Below are positions 15,505 to 24,040 of a stretch of DNA of 48,415 nucleotides, in pieces. Origin of the DNA: Planctomycetota bacterium (GTDB taxonomy: Bacteria > Planctomycetota > Phycisphaerae > UBA1845); assembly GCA_016208685.1 (NCBI GenBank), contig JACQXM010000008.1, positions 1-48,415 on the forward strand, in the 5' to 3' direction. How positions within the stretch are numbered: position 1 is the stretch's first letter; each line of letters opens with the position of its first letter. The translations under genes and the position numbers were made by a program. The notes beneath the pieces are model-generated. The model was not told the DNA's origin. It was given only the letters and a program-made list of their open reading frames with translations, and ran no database searches.

Positions 15505-16401
15505 ATGTTTACAGTCCAAGAGGCACAGTGGTTGACTCCCAAAGTCCGGCGCCTGTTGGTTCGGGCCCCGCGCGTGGCGAGGAGCCACCGTCCCGGGCAT
15601 TTCGTCATCGTTCGCGTTCACGAGGGGGGGGAGCGCATCCCGTTGACCATCGCCAACTCGGACAACGAGGCGGGCACGATCACGCTCATCATCCAGGTGG
15701 TCGGGGCTACTACGGAGAAACTGTGCGCTCTGGATGCCGGCGAGTCCATCGCCAACGTGGTGGGCCCGCTGGGTCGACCGACGGAGATTGAGAATTTCGG
15801 TCACGCCGTGCTGGTGGGCGGAGGCGTGGGGACGGCGGTGATCTATCCCCAGGCGGGCGCTCTGCGCGCGGCCGGCAACCGGGTGACCGCCATCATCGGC
15901 GGGCGCTCGCGCGAATACGTGATCCTCGAAGCCGAGCTCGGCGCGCATTGCGACGAGGTCTTCCCCTGCACCGACGACGGCAGTTACGGCTACCACGGCT
16001 TCGTCACCGCCAGGCTCAAGGAACTAATCGAAGAGCGGCGCGACGTCGGCGCGGTGCTGACCGCCGGGCCGGTGCCCATGATGCGGGCCCTGGCCGGCGT
16101 TACCCGTCCGTTTGGGATCAAGACCATCGCCTCGCTGAACCCCGTCATGGTGGACGGCACGGGGATGTGCGGCGGTTGTCGCGTCACCGTTGACGGGAAG
16201 ATGAAGTTCGCTTGCGTCGACGGACCGGAGTTCGACGCCCACACCGTGGACTTCGCGGAGTTGACCGACCGCTTGTCGACTTACCGCGACCAGGAGGCGT
16301 TGGCGTGGAACCGGCTGCACGAGTTCACGGAGGCCGGGGCGGCGGCGCGCTGCAAGATGCGCGAACTGGAGGAGGCCGCGACGGGTGGCCGACCGCTTTA
16401 G
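15505..16401 (+). CDS. NfnA-like ferredoxin-NADP+ reductase subunit alpha (sulfide dehydrogenase-like FAD/NAD-binding)
   Basis: A 298-aa flavoprotein of the dihydroorotate-dehydrogenase electron-transfer type. In NfnAB this small subunit binds FAD, NAD(H) and one [2Fe-2S] cluster. Visible are the N-terminal beta-barrel (SHRPGHFVIVRVHEGGERIPLTIA), LVGGGVGTAVIYPQA for nucleotide binding, IIGGRSREYVILEAEL, and the cluster loop DGTGMCGGCRVT with KFACVDGPEFD. ATG 15505 (MFTVQEAQ) is preferred to ATG 15499 because AGAGG (15494-15498) is 6 nt away and the N-terminus then aligns with relatives. The NfnB-like subunit follows 180 nt later. Together they would carry out NADH-dependent reduced ferredoxin:NADP+ oxidoreduction, or simply act as an NADPH-handling flavoenzyme. 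Confidence 0.85.
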   Translation: MFTVQEAQWLTPKVRRLLVRAPRVARSHRPGHFVIVRVHEGGERIPLTIANSDNEAGTITLIIQVVGATTEKLCALDAGESIANVVGPLGRPTEIENFGHAVLVGGGVGTAVIYPQAGALRAAGNRVTAIIGGRSREYVILEAELGAHCDEVFPCTDDGSYGYHGFVTARLKELIEERRDVGAVLTAGPVPMMRALAGVTRPFGIKTIASLNPVMVDGTGMCGGCRVTVDGKMKFACVDGPEFDAHTVDFAELTDRLSTYRDQEALAWNRLHEFTEAGAAARCKMRELEEAATGGRPL

Positions 16402-16440
16402 CGGTGGTCGAGCCGAGCGCTGCGCGAATGAAGAATGGTG

Positions 16441-16560
16441 AATGCGGAATGCGGAAACAGAGCCGCGAGCTTCAGCTCGCGCCGCCCCGTTAAGGTTGCT
16501 CATTGACCGGCTGGAAAGCCGGTCCCACAGCGCCGGAGCCGGTCCTAGAGGACGGGTGGG
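16441..16560. repeat. Intergenic hairpin-rich dispersed repeat
   Basis: The gap between the two Nfn-like genes holds short inverted repeats, such as GCGAGCTTCAGCTCGC and ACCGGCTGGAAAGCCGGT. Bases 16514-16533 are identical, in reverse complement, to 35658-35677 at the end of the 18-bp tandem array near asnS. This suggests a dispersed REP-like family rather than a unique operator. Confidence 0.45.
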
Positions 16561-16581
16561 AAAGTTCACTAAGGAGATGAA

Positions 16582-18030
16582 ATGGCGGCGTTGAAGCCTT
16601 CGGAACGGATGAAGATCCCGCGGCAGCCGATGCCGGAGCAGGAGCCGGCGCAGCGGGCCGCTAACTTTCAGGAGGTCAACTGCGGCTACAGCGCCGAAGC
16701 CGCCTCCACGGAAGCCTGTCGCTGCCTGCAATGCAAAGACGCCAAGTGCGTCGGCGGCTGCCCGGTGAACATCGACATCCCCGGCTTCGTGGACGCACTG
16801 GCCGACGGCGACCTCTCCCGCGCCGCCGACATCCTCTTCGCCGATAACGTGCTGCCCGGCATCACGGGTCGGGTATGCCCGCAGGAGACGCAATGCGAGG
16901 CGGTCTGTGTCCGCGCCAAGAAGGGAACGCCGGTGGGCATCGGTTACATGGAGCGCTTCGTGGCGGACTGGGCGCGCCAGCACCGCAAGGACCTGTTCGA
17001 ACCGCCGACGCCCACAGGCTTTCGCGTGGCGGTCGTGGGTTCCGGACCCGGCGGCCTCACGTGTGCCGGCGAGCTGGCCAAGCGCGGCCACGCGGTCACG
17101 GTGTTCGAGGCCCTGCACATCCCCGGCGGGGTGCTGGTGTACGGTATTCCCGAGTTCCGCCTGCCGAAGGCGATCGTTCACGCCGAGGTCGAGACGCTGC
17201 GCCGTCGCGGCGTGGAGATCGTCACCGACGTGGTGATCGGGCAAACCTACACCATCCACGAGTTGATGAAGGGCGAGGGCTACCACGCGGTGTTTGTCGC
17301 CAACGGCGCGGGGTTACCGGTGTTCCAGGGCATCCCCGGAGAGAACCTCAAGGGTGTCTACTCCGCGAACGAGTTTCTCACCCGCGTGAACCTGATGGGC
17401 GCTTACCGCTTCGGGGAAACCGATACTCCGGTCATTAAGGCCAGTCAGATCGTGGTGGTCGGCGGCGGAAACACCGCGATGGATTCCGTGCGCACGGCGC
17501 GGCGGCTGGGGGCCTCGCCCGCCACCCTAGTCTACCGCCGCTCGCGGGAGGAGATGCCGGCCCGGGTCGAAGAAGTCAAACACGCGGAAGAGGAAGGCGT
17601 GGTGTTCCGCATGTTGTGCAATCCGCTCGAGGTTCTGGGCGACGACAAGGGCTGGGTGAGCGGCGTGCGCTGCATCCGCATGGAACTGGGCGACCCGGAC
17701 GCCTCCGGCCGGCGCCGGCCCGTGCCGATTCCGGGGAGCGAGTTCGAGATTCCCTGCCAGGTTTTCATCGAGGCCATCGGCACCAAGGCCAACCCCCTGC
17801 TCACACAAACCACACCCGGTTTGCAGACCAACAAGTGGGGCAACATCGTGGTGGACGATAACAACATGACCAGCATTCCCGGCGTGTTTGCGGGGGGGGA
17901 CATCGTGCGCGGCGGCGCCACGGTGATCCTGGCGATGGGCGACGGCAAGCACGCGGCCGCCGCCATCCATCAGTATCTGACGACCGGATGCTCCGGCAAC
18001 GGACGCGCGAAACTCAACGCCGTACCGTAG
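16582..18030 (+). CDS. NfnB/GltA-like NADPH-dependent glutamate synthase-type oxidoreductase
   Basis: A 482-aa flavoprotein resembling GltD/GltA and the large subunit of NfnAB. An N-terminal cluster domain has CRCLQCKDAKCVGGCPVNIDIPGF and GRVCPQETQCEAVCV, two cysteine sets for [4Fe-4S] clusters. Then come the FAD motif VAVVGSGPGGLTCAGEL, VFEALHIPGGVLVYGIPEFRLPK, the NAD(P)H motif IVVVGGGNTAMDSVRTARRLGA and the C-terminal FAD motif PGVFAGGDIVRGGATVILAMGDGK. AAGGAG (16571-16576) lies 5 nt before the ATG. The NfnA-like subunit next door favours an Nfn role (NADH, NADPH and ferredoxin) over glutamate synthesis, because no glutamate synthase large subunit is present. Confidence 0.9.
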   Translation: MAALKPSERMKIPRQPMPEQEPAQRAANFQEVNCGYSAEAASTEACRCLQCKDAKCVGGCPVNIDIPGFVDALADGDLSRAADILFADNVLPGITGRVCPQETQCEAVCVRAKKGTPVGIGYMERFVADWARQHRKDLFEPPTPTGFRVAVVGSGPGGLTCAGELAKRGHAVTVFEALHIPGGVLVYGIPEFRLPKAIVHAEVETLRRRGVEIVTDVVIGQTYTIHELMKGEGYHAVFVANGAGLPVFQGIPGENLKGVYSANEFLTRVNLMGAYRFGETDTPVIKASQIVVVGGGNTAMDSVRTARRLGASPATLVYRRSREEMPARVEEVKHAEEEGVVFRMLCNPLEVLGDDKGWVSGVRCIRMELGDPDASGRRRPVPIPGSEFEIPCQVFIEAIGTKANPLLTQTTPGLQTNKWGNIVVDDNNMTSIPGVFAGGDIVRGGATVILAMGDGKHAAAAIHQYLTTGCSGNGRAKLNAVP

Positions 18031-18155
18031 AACGCGCCCGGCGCCCGTCCACGGCGCGGATTTGAGCCGGTCACCAGCGGACTTCGCGGCGCGCCTCCCT
18101 TCCCCCCCCGCTTACGGTCATGCGGGCGCGCCGGCGGCCGGCGGAGAACGCCCAG

Positions 18156-19613
18156 GTGGGCAGCGACACGCATTACGATCTGATCGTCGTCGGTACCAGC
18201 TTCGCCGGGACGTTCTTTTTGCATAAATACCTCGAGCGCTTTGCCCAGCGCCAGCCGCGGATTCTCGTGCTCGAGCGCGGGTCGAACCAAACGCTGGAGT
18301 GGCGCCTGGAGACCGGCAAGGCCGGGGATGTGCCGGAATCCGAGACCTTTGCCAATCGCACGCCGGAGCGCAAGCACTGGTCGGCGCACGTTACCTTCGG
18401 CGGCAACTCCAACGTGTGGTGGGCCTGCGCTCCGCGCTTCATGCCCAACGACTTCCGCATGCAGACCCTCTACGGCGTGGGGACTGATTGGCCGATCAGC
18501 TATGAGCAGCTCGATCCCTACTACGAACAGGCCGAGGAGCTGATGAGCGTTTCCGGTGGCTCGCCAACGCCGTACCCGCGCCGAAAACCCTATCCCCTGC
18601 CGCCCCACTTGCTCGGCGAGGCGGAGGAAGCGCTCGCCCGCGCCTATCCGGGCGAATTCATTCCCCTGCCTTCGGCGCGCTGGAGTCTGCCCCTGACCAA
18701 CCCCGCGCGGGCGCAGTGCTGCGCCTCGGGCGTCTGCACGTTCTGTCCCATCGACGCCAAATTCACCATCCTCAACAGCATGGCCGACCTGTATCGCCGC
18801 CCGGGGGTGGAACTGCGGCTGGGCTGCCCGGCCCTGGCCGTCGAAACCCGCGGCAACATGGCGACCGGCGTCACCTGGCTGGACCAGGCGGGGGGTACGC
18901 GGCATACCAGCCGCGCCGACATTGTCGTGCTCGGCGCCAACCCCATCATCAACGCCTTCCTGCTCATGCGCTCGGGGCTTGCCCACCCGCGGCTCGGCAA
19001 ACGGCTGTGCGACCAGCGGAGCACGTTCGTCTCCGTGAAGCTCGCCGGGTTAACGTCCTTCGGCGGCAGCACCAGCCTGACGTCGCACGGGTACATGCTC
19101 TACGACGGAGCGTTCCGCAGTGAGCATGCCGGGTTTCTGCTTGAAATCGACAACATGCCGCGCTTCCGGGTGGAGCAGAACCGCTGGCGGGAAGTGCTGC
19201 ATTTCAAGGCCATCGCCGAGGTACTTCCCAGCGAAAGCAGCTACGTGGGCATGGACAGTTCCGACCCCGCTAACGGCCCGAATCTGCCCGGTAGACCCTA
19301 CACGCACTACGAGCAGGACGGTGATTACACGGAGCGAGCGTTCGCGGCGCTCCCGGCGCTGCTGGAGCGTGCCCTGGCTCCGCTGCCCGTGGAGGCCATC
19401 GAGATCCAGGGGCGTTCGCTGGGTGAGGGACACATGGCCGGCACCACCATGATGGGCAACGATCCGGCGAGCTCGGTGGTGGACAGGAATTTGGCGTGGC
19501 ACGGCATCCCCAACCTGGTGCTTCCGGGGTCCGGCGTCTTTCCGACCATGCCGCCGGCGAATCCCACGCTCACGCTGGCGGCGCTGGCGCTGTGGGCGGC
19601 GGATCGAATCTGA
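18156..19613 (+). CDS. GMC-family FAD oxidoreductase with predicted Fe-S site
   Basis: A 485-aa GMC flavoprotein. It shows the N-terminal FAD motif YDLIVVGTSFAGTFFLHKYL, RILVLERG, the substrate-side stretch VTFGGNSNVWWACAPRFMPNDF, and the C-terminal GHMAGTTMMGND with PPANPTLTLAALALWAADRI. The last two supply the His and Asn of GMC active sites. Near residue 188 it has CCASGVCTFCPID, a CC-x4-C-x2-CP pattern like that binding the [3Fe-4S] cluster in bacterial FAD-glucose and gluconate dehydrogenases. It is thus probably a dehydrogenase, not an oxidase. GTG 18156 has GGAG 9 nt upstream. An ATG at 18120 adds 12 basic residues without a ribosome site. There is no signal peptide; export may depend on the next gene. 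The substrate is unknown. Confidence 0.82.
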   Translation: MGSDTHYDLIVVGTSFAGTFFLHKYLERFAQRQPRILVLERGSNQTLEWRLETGKAGDVPESETFANRTPERKHWSAHVTFGGNSNVWWACAPRFMPNDFRMQTLYGVGTDWPISYEQLDPYYEQAEELMSVSGGSPTPYPRRKPYPLPPHLLGEAEEALARAYPGEFIPLPSARWSLPLTNPARAQCCASGVCTFCPIDAKFTILNSMADLYRRPGVELRLGCPALAVETRGNMATGVTWLDQAGGTRHTSRADIVVLGANPIINAFLLMRSGLAHPRLGKRLCDQRSTFVSVKLAGLTSFGGSTSLTSHGYMLYDGAFRSEHAGFLLEIDNMPRFRVEQNRWREVLHFKAIAEVLPSESSYVGMDSSDPANGPNLPGRPYTHYEQDGDYTERAFAALPALLERALAPLPVEAIEIQGRSLGEGHMAGTTMMGNDPASSVVDRNLAWHGIPNLVLPGSGVFPTMPPANPTLTLAALALWAADRI

Positions 19614-19624
19614 AGGAGACGCAG

Positions 19625-20122
19625 GTGGCGGAAGCCACGCCCGATCGACCGCGGCACGGCCCGTCACGCCGGACGTTCGTATACGTCCTGTTCGCCGGAG
19701 CCGGCGCCAACCTCATCGCCGCCGGCACCCTCGACGACTATTGGACGGATCGGGGGCGCTTCGGCCGGCTCATCCTCGCCTGCCTGCGGCGTCGCCTGCA
19801 CGGCCTGGGATTCTCGGAGCCCGATTATCAGCGTTTTGCGCGGGACAAGTGCCGGCGGCACACCATGGATGAGAAGGAATACCGCTTCAGCTTCGCCTGG
19901 CCGGTCTACGCGTGGACGACCCTGCTGGACCGGCGCCCCGAACTGGCGGCGCAGATCGAAAACTGGGAGGAGAAACTGATCACTGAATTCCTGCTCTCGA
20001 CGGACTTTTTCGACAGCGCGCGCCGCGGCGCGCCGCGCTACATCGCGTATTACGACGCCGGCACGCATCCGTGTCGCAATCCGTTCGCCCGACTGAGGGA
20101 TCCGCATGAACGCACAGCCTGA
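19625..20122 (+). CDS. Small partner of GMC dehydrogenase with RR-type leader
   Basis: A 165-aa protein starting 11 nt after the GMC gene. AAGGAG (19613-19618) is 6 nt before GTG 19625. Near the N-terminus PSRRTFVYVLFAGAGANLIAAG has a twin arginine followed by a hydrophobic stretch, like a Tat leader or anchor. The rest is helical and charged (for example RRLHGLGFSEPDYQRFARD, AQIENWEEKLITEFLLSTDFF) with no cofactor motif. Its size, RR leader and position match subunit 3 of gluconate/fructose dehydrogenases, which carries the GMC subunit through the Tat system, but I cannot show sequence homology by eye. It overlaps the Rieske gene by 17 nt. Confidence 0.65.
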   Translation: MAEATPDRPRHGPSRRTFVYVLFAGAGANLIAAGTLDDYWTDRGRFGRLILACLRRRLHGLGFSEPDYQRFARDKCRRHTMDEKEYRFSFAWPVYAWTTLLDRRPELAAQIENWEEKLITEFLLSTDFFDSARRGAPRYIAYYDAGTHPCRNPFARLRDPHERTA

Positions 20123-20573
20123 CGCGGGCGGTTCGGCGGTCACTCGCCGCGATTTTTCCGGCGCCCTGCTGGGCGCGGCCTCCGCGGCTTACGCCGCCAG
20201 CCTGGCTTTGCCGGTGTGCCGCTACTTGGCCGCGGGCAGCGAGGCGGGCGGCCCCGAGGTTCGCCAGGTGGTGCTGCCGAAGGCCGCAGTGCAGGTGGCG
20301 CCGGGCTCGGTGTTGTATTTCACGCTGGGGCATGAACCGGGTCTGCTGATCCACCACTCTGACGACACCTGGTCCGCCTTCGGCGCCTACTGTTCGCACC
20401 TGCGGTGTACCGTCCTCTACCAACCGGAGAGCGACCGCTTCTTCTGCCCCTGTCACGAGGGCGTCTTCGATCCGCGCAGCGGACAGAACCTGGCGGGCCC
20501 TCCGGCGCACCCGCTGGAGCGCCTTGATGTCGCCGTCAACGGCGAGGACCTGCTCATTTCCCGCATCGGATAG
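20106..20573 (+). CDS. Rieske [2Fe-2S] protein
   Basis: A 155-aa Rieske iron-sulfur protein. The cluster boxes are CSHLRC (C96-x-H98, with C101) and CPCH (C114-x2-H117, with C116). These give two Cys and two His ligands, plus the Cys101/Cys116 pair that forms a disulfide in bc-type Rieske proteins. The N-terminus has a Tat signal-anchor (VTRRDFSGALLGAASAAYAAS). It would sit on the outer face of the cytoplasmic membrane and pass electrons to or from the cytochrome b encoded 10 nt downstream. It lies in one transcription unit with the GMC protein and its small partner. Confidence 0.93.
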   Translation: MNAQPDAGGSAVTRRDFSGALLGAASAAYAASLALPVCRYLAAGSEAGGPEVRQVVLPKAAVQVAPGSVLYFTLGHEPGLLIHHSDDTWSAFGAYCSHLRCTVLYQPESDRFFCPCHEGVFDPRSGQNLAGPPAHPLERLDVAVNGEDLLISRIG

Positions 20574-20582
20574 GATCCCTGC

Positions 20583-21668
20583 ATGCCCGGCCACGTCTTG
20601 CATTGGGTCGACGAACGTACCGGACTCGACCGGCTGCGTGCCGCCATGCGGCACAAGCTTGTTCCTGTCCACCGCCATTCACGCTGGTACTATTGCGGCG
20701 GTCTGGCACTGCTTTTCCTGCTCGTCCAGTTTCTCACCGGCATTCTGCTTACGGTTTACTATCGTCCCGGCCCGCAGGCGCACGCCTCCGTGCAGCGCAT
20801 CGTCCAAGACATTCCCAGCGGGAGGTGGGTTCACTCCGTCCATGTGCTGGCGGCGGATGGGATGATCGCCTGCCTGCTGCTGCATCTGGCGTCTACGTTC
20901 TTTATGAGGGCTTACCGCCGCCCGCGCGAACTGACCTGGCTGTGCGGCCTGGCGCTGCTGGCGGTGACGCTGACTGCGGGCTTCAGCGGTTATCTTCTGC
21001 CCCTGAACGAGCGGTCGTACGCCGCCACGCAGGTCGGCCTTCGTCTGCTCGCCGAGGTGCCCGCCGCCGGCAGGCCGTTGGCCGATGCCTTGCTGGGCGG
21101 AGCGGAGATGTCGGAGGAAACCGTACACCGCTTTTTCGCACTGCACACACTGATCCTGCCAAACCTGATGATCCTGCTGGTGCTGGTGCATCTGGCGCTG
21201 GTACAGGCACACGGACTGTCCACGCCGCCCGGACAGGCGTCGCCGCCGGGCGGTCACGGGCGGTTCCTGGCGTATTGGCCGGATTTCGCCCGACGCGAAA
21301 CGCTGGTGTGGGTGACGGCTCTATCTCTGCTGTTGGTCGCCGCCGCGTTCTACACGCCCGATCTCGGGGCGCCTGCCGATCCGCTCAAGCCCACGCCCCT
21401 GGGCATCCGGCCGGAATGGTACTTCATGCCCGCCTTCCAAATGCTGCGGCTCCTGGGGCGATGGCTTCCGGGGGCGGGTTCGGAAGTCGTGGGGATGGTT
21501 GCCTTCGGGATGGCGGCGCTCGGCGGCGTGCTGGTGCCGTTCCTCGACGGCGGGTCCGATCGTCCGCGGCGGGCGCGGATGATCCGGTGGCTGGGCGTGG
21601 CATTCCTCGCCGTCGCCACACTCCTCGCGGGATGGGGATACTTAAGTTCATTGGCGCAAGTGAACTGA
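20583..21668 (+). CDS. b6-type cytochrome b with fused subunit-IV-like part
   Basis: A 361-aa polytopic membrane protein. Heme-ligand histidines are seen in SVHVLAADGMIACLLLHL (two His 14 apart) and in ALHTLILPNLMILLVLVHL (two His 15 apart). The 15-residue spacing in the second helix is the cytochrome b6 pattern rather than the mitochondrial bc1 pattern. LTAGFSGYLLPLNE lies between them. The second half has IRPEWYFMPAFQMLRLL, whose PEWY motif contributes to quinol oxidation, and two further hydrophobic helices. No cytochrome c1 or f gene is adjacent. With the Rieske protein it forms the core of a quinol-linked complex apparently dedicated to the GMC dehydrogenase. Confidence 0.92.
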   Translation: MPGHVLHWVDERTGLDRLRAAMRHKLVPVHRHSRWYYCGGLALLFLLVQFLTGILLTVYYRPGPQAHASVQRIVQDIPSGRWVHSVHVLAADGMIACLLLHLASTFFMRAYRRPRELTWLCGLALLAVTLTAGFSGYLLPLNERSYAATQVGLRLLAEVPAAGRPLADALLGGAEMSEETVHRFFALHTLILPNLMILLVLVHLALVQAHGLSTPPGQASPPGGHGRFLAYWPDFARRETLVWVTALSLLLVAAAFYTPDLGAPADPLKPTPLGIRPEWYFMPAFQMLRLLGRWLPGAGSEVVGMVAFGMAALGGVLVPFLDGGSDRPRRARMIRWLGVAFLAVATLLAGWGYLSSLAQVN

Positions 21669-21704
21669 CACGTTGGCGCGGGTTGCCCGTCTCCCGGCGG
21701 CTCT

Positions 21705-21733
21705 TTGAACTTCCGTCGCCGCGGGGCTACAAT
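21705..21733 (+). promoter_or_regulatory. Promoter for 21804 gene
   Basis: TTGAAC (21705-21710), 17 bp, TACAAT (21728-21733). Start expected near 21740, leaving a 64-nt leader. Confidence 0.6.
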
Positions 21734-21803
21734 CTTCTGAAGTCCGCTGTGAGGCTCGCCGCCTCCAGCCCCATCGTTCGCCCCGCGCCTAGGGGGGCCG
21801 AGT

Positions 21804-22820
21804 ATGTACGCCAAGCAGCGTGAGGCCGTCGTGCAACACTGGCGCTCGATGATCCTGCGTGAAACGCGCGATCTGGGGTCGGTGGACCAGGTAGGCGCAC
21901 GCGCCTTGAACGACCCCGACGTCCGCGACGATCCCCAGGTGGCCGCCCTCATCCGCGCCGCGCTGGCGGAACGCCGGGCGGAGCTTATGCAAACCCGGCG
22001 GGCGCGGGACGCCGCCACCGCCCGTCCCGCGCACCGAACGGACGCGCCGGGGACGACCGTACCGGCGTTGAGGACGGCGGTGGACAAGGTGCCGGGAGTG
22101 TTCGAGCGGCTGGCACAGAGTTTTCACGCCTGCGCGGAGCACGGAGACGAGTACGAGGCCCGAGCGGTCCTGGCGCGAATGCAGGCGCTCCAGCAGGAAT
22201 ACCCCGGCGCCATTCCCTCGGCACGCCTGGAGTCGTTCGAGCCGCAGCTTACGGCTCTACGCGAACGCCTCCAACGTCTTAAGGAGCGCGTGGCCACGCT
22301 CACGCAACATGCCGTCGCCGCTTCGCGTGATGGCGACGAGGAGGGCGCGGCGCGCGCCCTTCGGCGGCTGGCTTCCATCCATGCCGCGCACCCCCGGCTG
22401 CTTGACGACGCGCGACTGGAGGCCGTCCGCTCCGAAGTGATCCACGCCGCGGAACACCATGAGCATCGCGTGGCCGCGGCAAAACTCATGGAGCGCGAGC
22501 GGGCAGTGGCCGCGGAGATCAAGGCGCTGGGCGCGGTGGTGCGCGAGTTTCATCAGGCGGCGCGCTCCCTGCCACACCACAGCGACGGCTACCGCCGCGC
22601 GGAGGCAGTCTACCACCGCGCACTTCTGGAGGTTCGCGCCCACGATCGCGAATGGTTCGCCGGCGTCATTCTGGAACTCGCCGATCTCCTGGCGGGATGG
22701 GGCCACCCCCCGCCCGCCGTCGAGGACCAGGTCGACCACTTCCTCGAGAGCATCCGCTCCAGCCTGGATCGCATCCGCACCGAGGTCCGTGAGATCGAGG
22801 CCGAGGTTGGTGGGAGCTGA
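21804..22820 (+). CDS. Predicted coiled-coil protein, unknown function
   Basis: A 338-aa, strongly helical, Ala/Arg/Glu/His-rich cytoplasmic protein without signal peptide or membrane segment. Long stretches follow heptad-like patterns (for example LTALRERLQRLKERVATL, VAAEIKALGAVVREF and the C-terminal RIRTEVREIEAEV). I recognise no catalytic motif or named family. It has its own promoter and ends about 170 nt before obg, so it could be co-transcribed with obg-coaX-mnmE-like. An AGGGGGG run sits just before the ATG. Confidence 0.65.
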   Translation: MYAKQREAVVQHWRSMILRETRDLGSVDQVGARALNDPDVRDDPQVAALIRAALAERRAELMQTRRARDAATARPAHRTDAPGTTVPALRTAVDKVPGVFERLAQSFHACAEHGDEYEARAVLARMQALQQEYPGAIPSARLESFEPQLTALRERLQRLKERVATLTQHAVAASRDGDEEGAARALRRLASIHAAHPRLLDDARLEAVRSEVIHAAEHHEHRVAAAKLMERERAVAAEIKALGAVVREFHQAARSLPHHSDGYRRAEAVYHRALLEVRAHDREWFAGVILELADLLAGWGHPPPAVEDQVDHFLESIRSSLDRIRTEVREIEAEVGGS

Positions 22821-22990
22821 GGCCTCAGCGCGCGCGGTCCGGTTCGCCTGGCGGTACCGAGCTCGGCTTGACACTGCGACTCCGGGCACCGCCGCCACCG
22901 CCCGGGTGCATCGCGGCTCAGCGCCCGATCGGACGCCCGACGGCACGCACTATTGGCCAAAAGTGCCCGCGGCATGCTATGGTTGACCGG

Positions 22991-24040
22991 ATGCTGGTCG
23001 ATCGGGCTGAGGTTTATGTTCGTGGGGGAAAGGGAGGCGACGGGTGCGTGAGCTTCCGGCGCGAGAAGTTCATCCCCAAGGGCGGGCCGGACGGCGGCGC
23101 CGGCGGTGACGGCGGCAACGTCATCGCCGTGGCCACCCCCGGTGTGGATACGCTGCTGGATTTCAGCGGCCGGCACCATTGGATCGCGCGCAACGGACAG
23201 CCCGGCATGGGCAAGAACATGAGCGGCAAGATGGGCGAGGACCTCATGATGCCGCTGCCGCCGGGCACGCTCATTTACGACCGCGACACCAACCTGCTCA
23301 TCAAGGACCTCGCGGAACCGCAGGAACGGGTGATCGTCGCCTTCGGCGGCAAGGGCGGAAGGGGCAACGTCGCGTTCGCCCGTCCCGCGCATCAAACACC
23401 GCGCGAGTTCGAGGCCGGCACACCGGGGCAGGAGCGCTGGCTGCGCCTGGAGCTTAAGCTCATCGCCGACGTGGGCATCGTGGGACTGCCGAACGCGGGC
23501 AAGAGCACGCTGCTGTCGCGCCTTTCCGCGGCACACCCCAAGATCGCGGACTACCCCTTTACGACCCTGCAACCGCAACTGGGCATTGCGGAGCTCTCCG
23601 ATCATCGCCGGATCATCCTGGCGGACATCCCGGGGCTGATCCAGGGCGCCCATGAGGGCGCGGGATTGGGTGATGAGTTCCTGCGTCACATCGAGCGGAC
23701 CCGGGTCATCCTGCACCTGGTGGCGGTCGCCGATCCCTACCTGGCCATGCCTGCGGAGCAGGCGTACCACGCCATCCGCGGCGAGCTGGCCAAATACAGT
23801 CCGGAGCTTGCGGCCAAGGAGGAGCTGGTAGCCGGAAACAAGGTGGATCTCACCGCCGGACCGGCCGCCGCGGAGGAGCTGGCGGCGGCGATCGGCAAGG
23901 ACGTCTTGCCGATCAGTGCGGCGACCGGTAAAGGATTGGGCGCCTTGTCCGAGCGACTCTGGGTGATGGTCCGTAAGCCGGTAGTCGCGGCGCCCGAGGA
24001 GCCGGACCTGCCCGCGCCACCGCACCGGGTGATCCCATGA
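22991..24040 (+). CDS. obg: Obg-family GTPase
   Basis: A 349-aa GTPase involved in late 50S ribosome assembly and stress control. The N-terminal Obg fold is glycine-rich (VRGGKGGDGCVSFRREKF, GPDGGAGGDGGNVIAVA). The G domain shows G1 GLPNAGKST, the Obg stretch DYPFTTLQPQLG, G3 DIPGLIQGAHEGAGLG and G4 NKVD. The variable C-terminal OCT domain is missing, as in many Obg proteins of this length. ATG 22991 (MLVDRAEVYV) aligns with family N-termini. ATG 22979, four codons earlier, is possible. The stop overlaps the coaX start (ATGA, 24037-24040). Confidence 0.94.
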   Translation: MLVDRAEVYVRGGKGGDGCVSFRREKFIPKGGPDGGAGGDGGNVIAVATPGVDTLLDFSGRHHWIARNGQPGMGKNMSGKMGEDLMMPLPPGTLIYDRDTNLLIKDLAEPQERVIVAFGGKGGRGNVAFARPAHQTPREFEAGTPGQERWLRLELKLIADVGIVGLPNAGKSTLLSRLSAAHPKIADYPFTTLQPQLGIAELSDHRRIILADIPGLIQGAHEGAGLGDEFLRHIERTRVILHLVAVADPYLAMPAEQAYHAIRGELAKYSPELAAKEELVAGNKVDLTAGPAAAEELAAAIGKDVLPISAATGKGLGALSERLWVMVRKPVVAAPEEPDLPAPPHRVIP

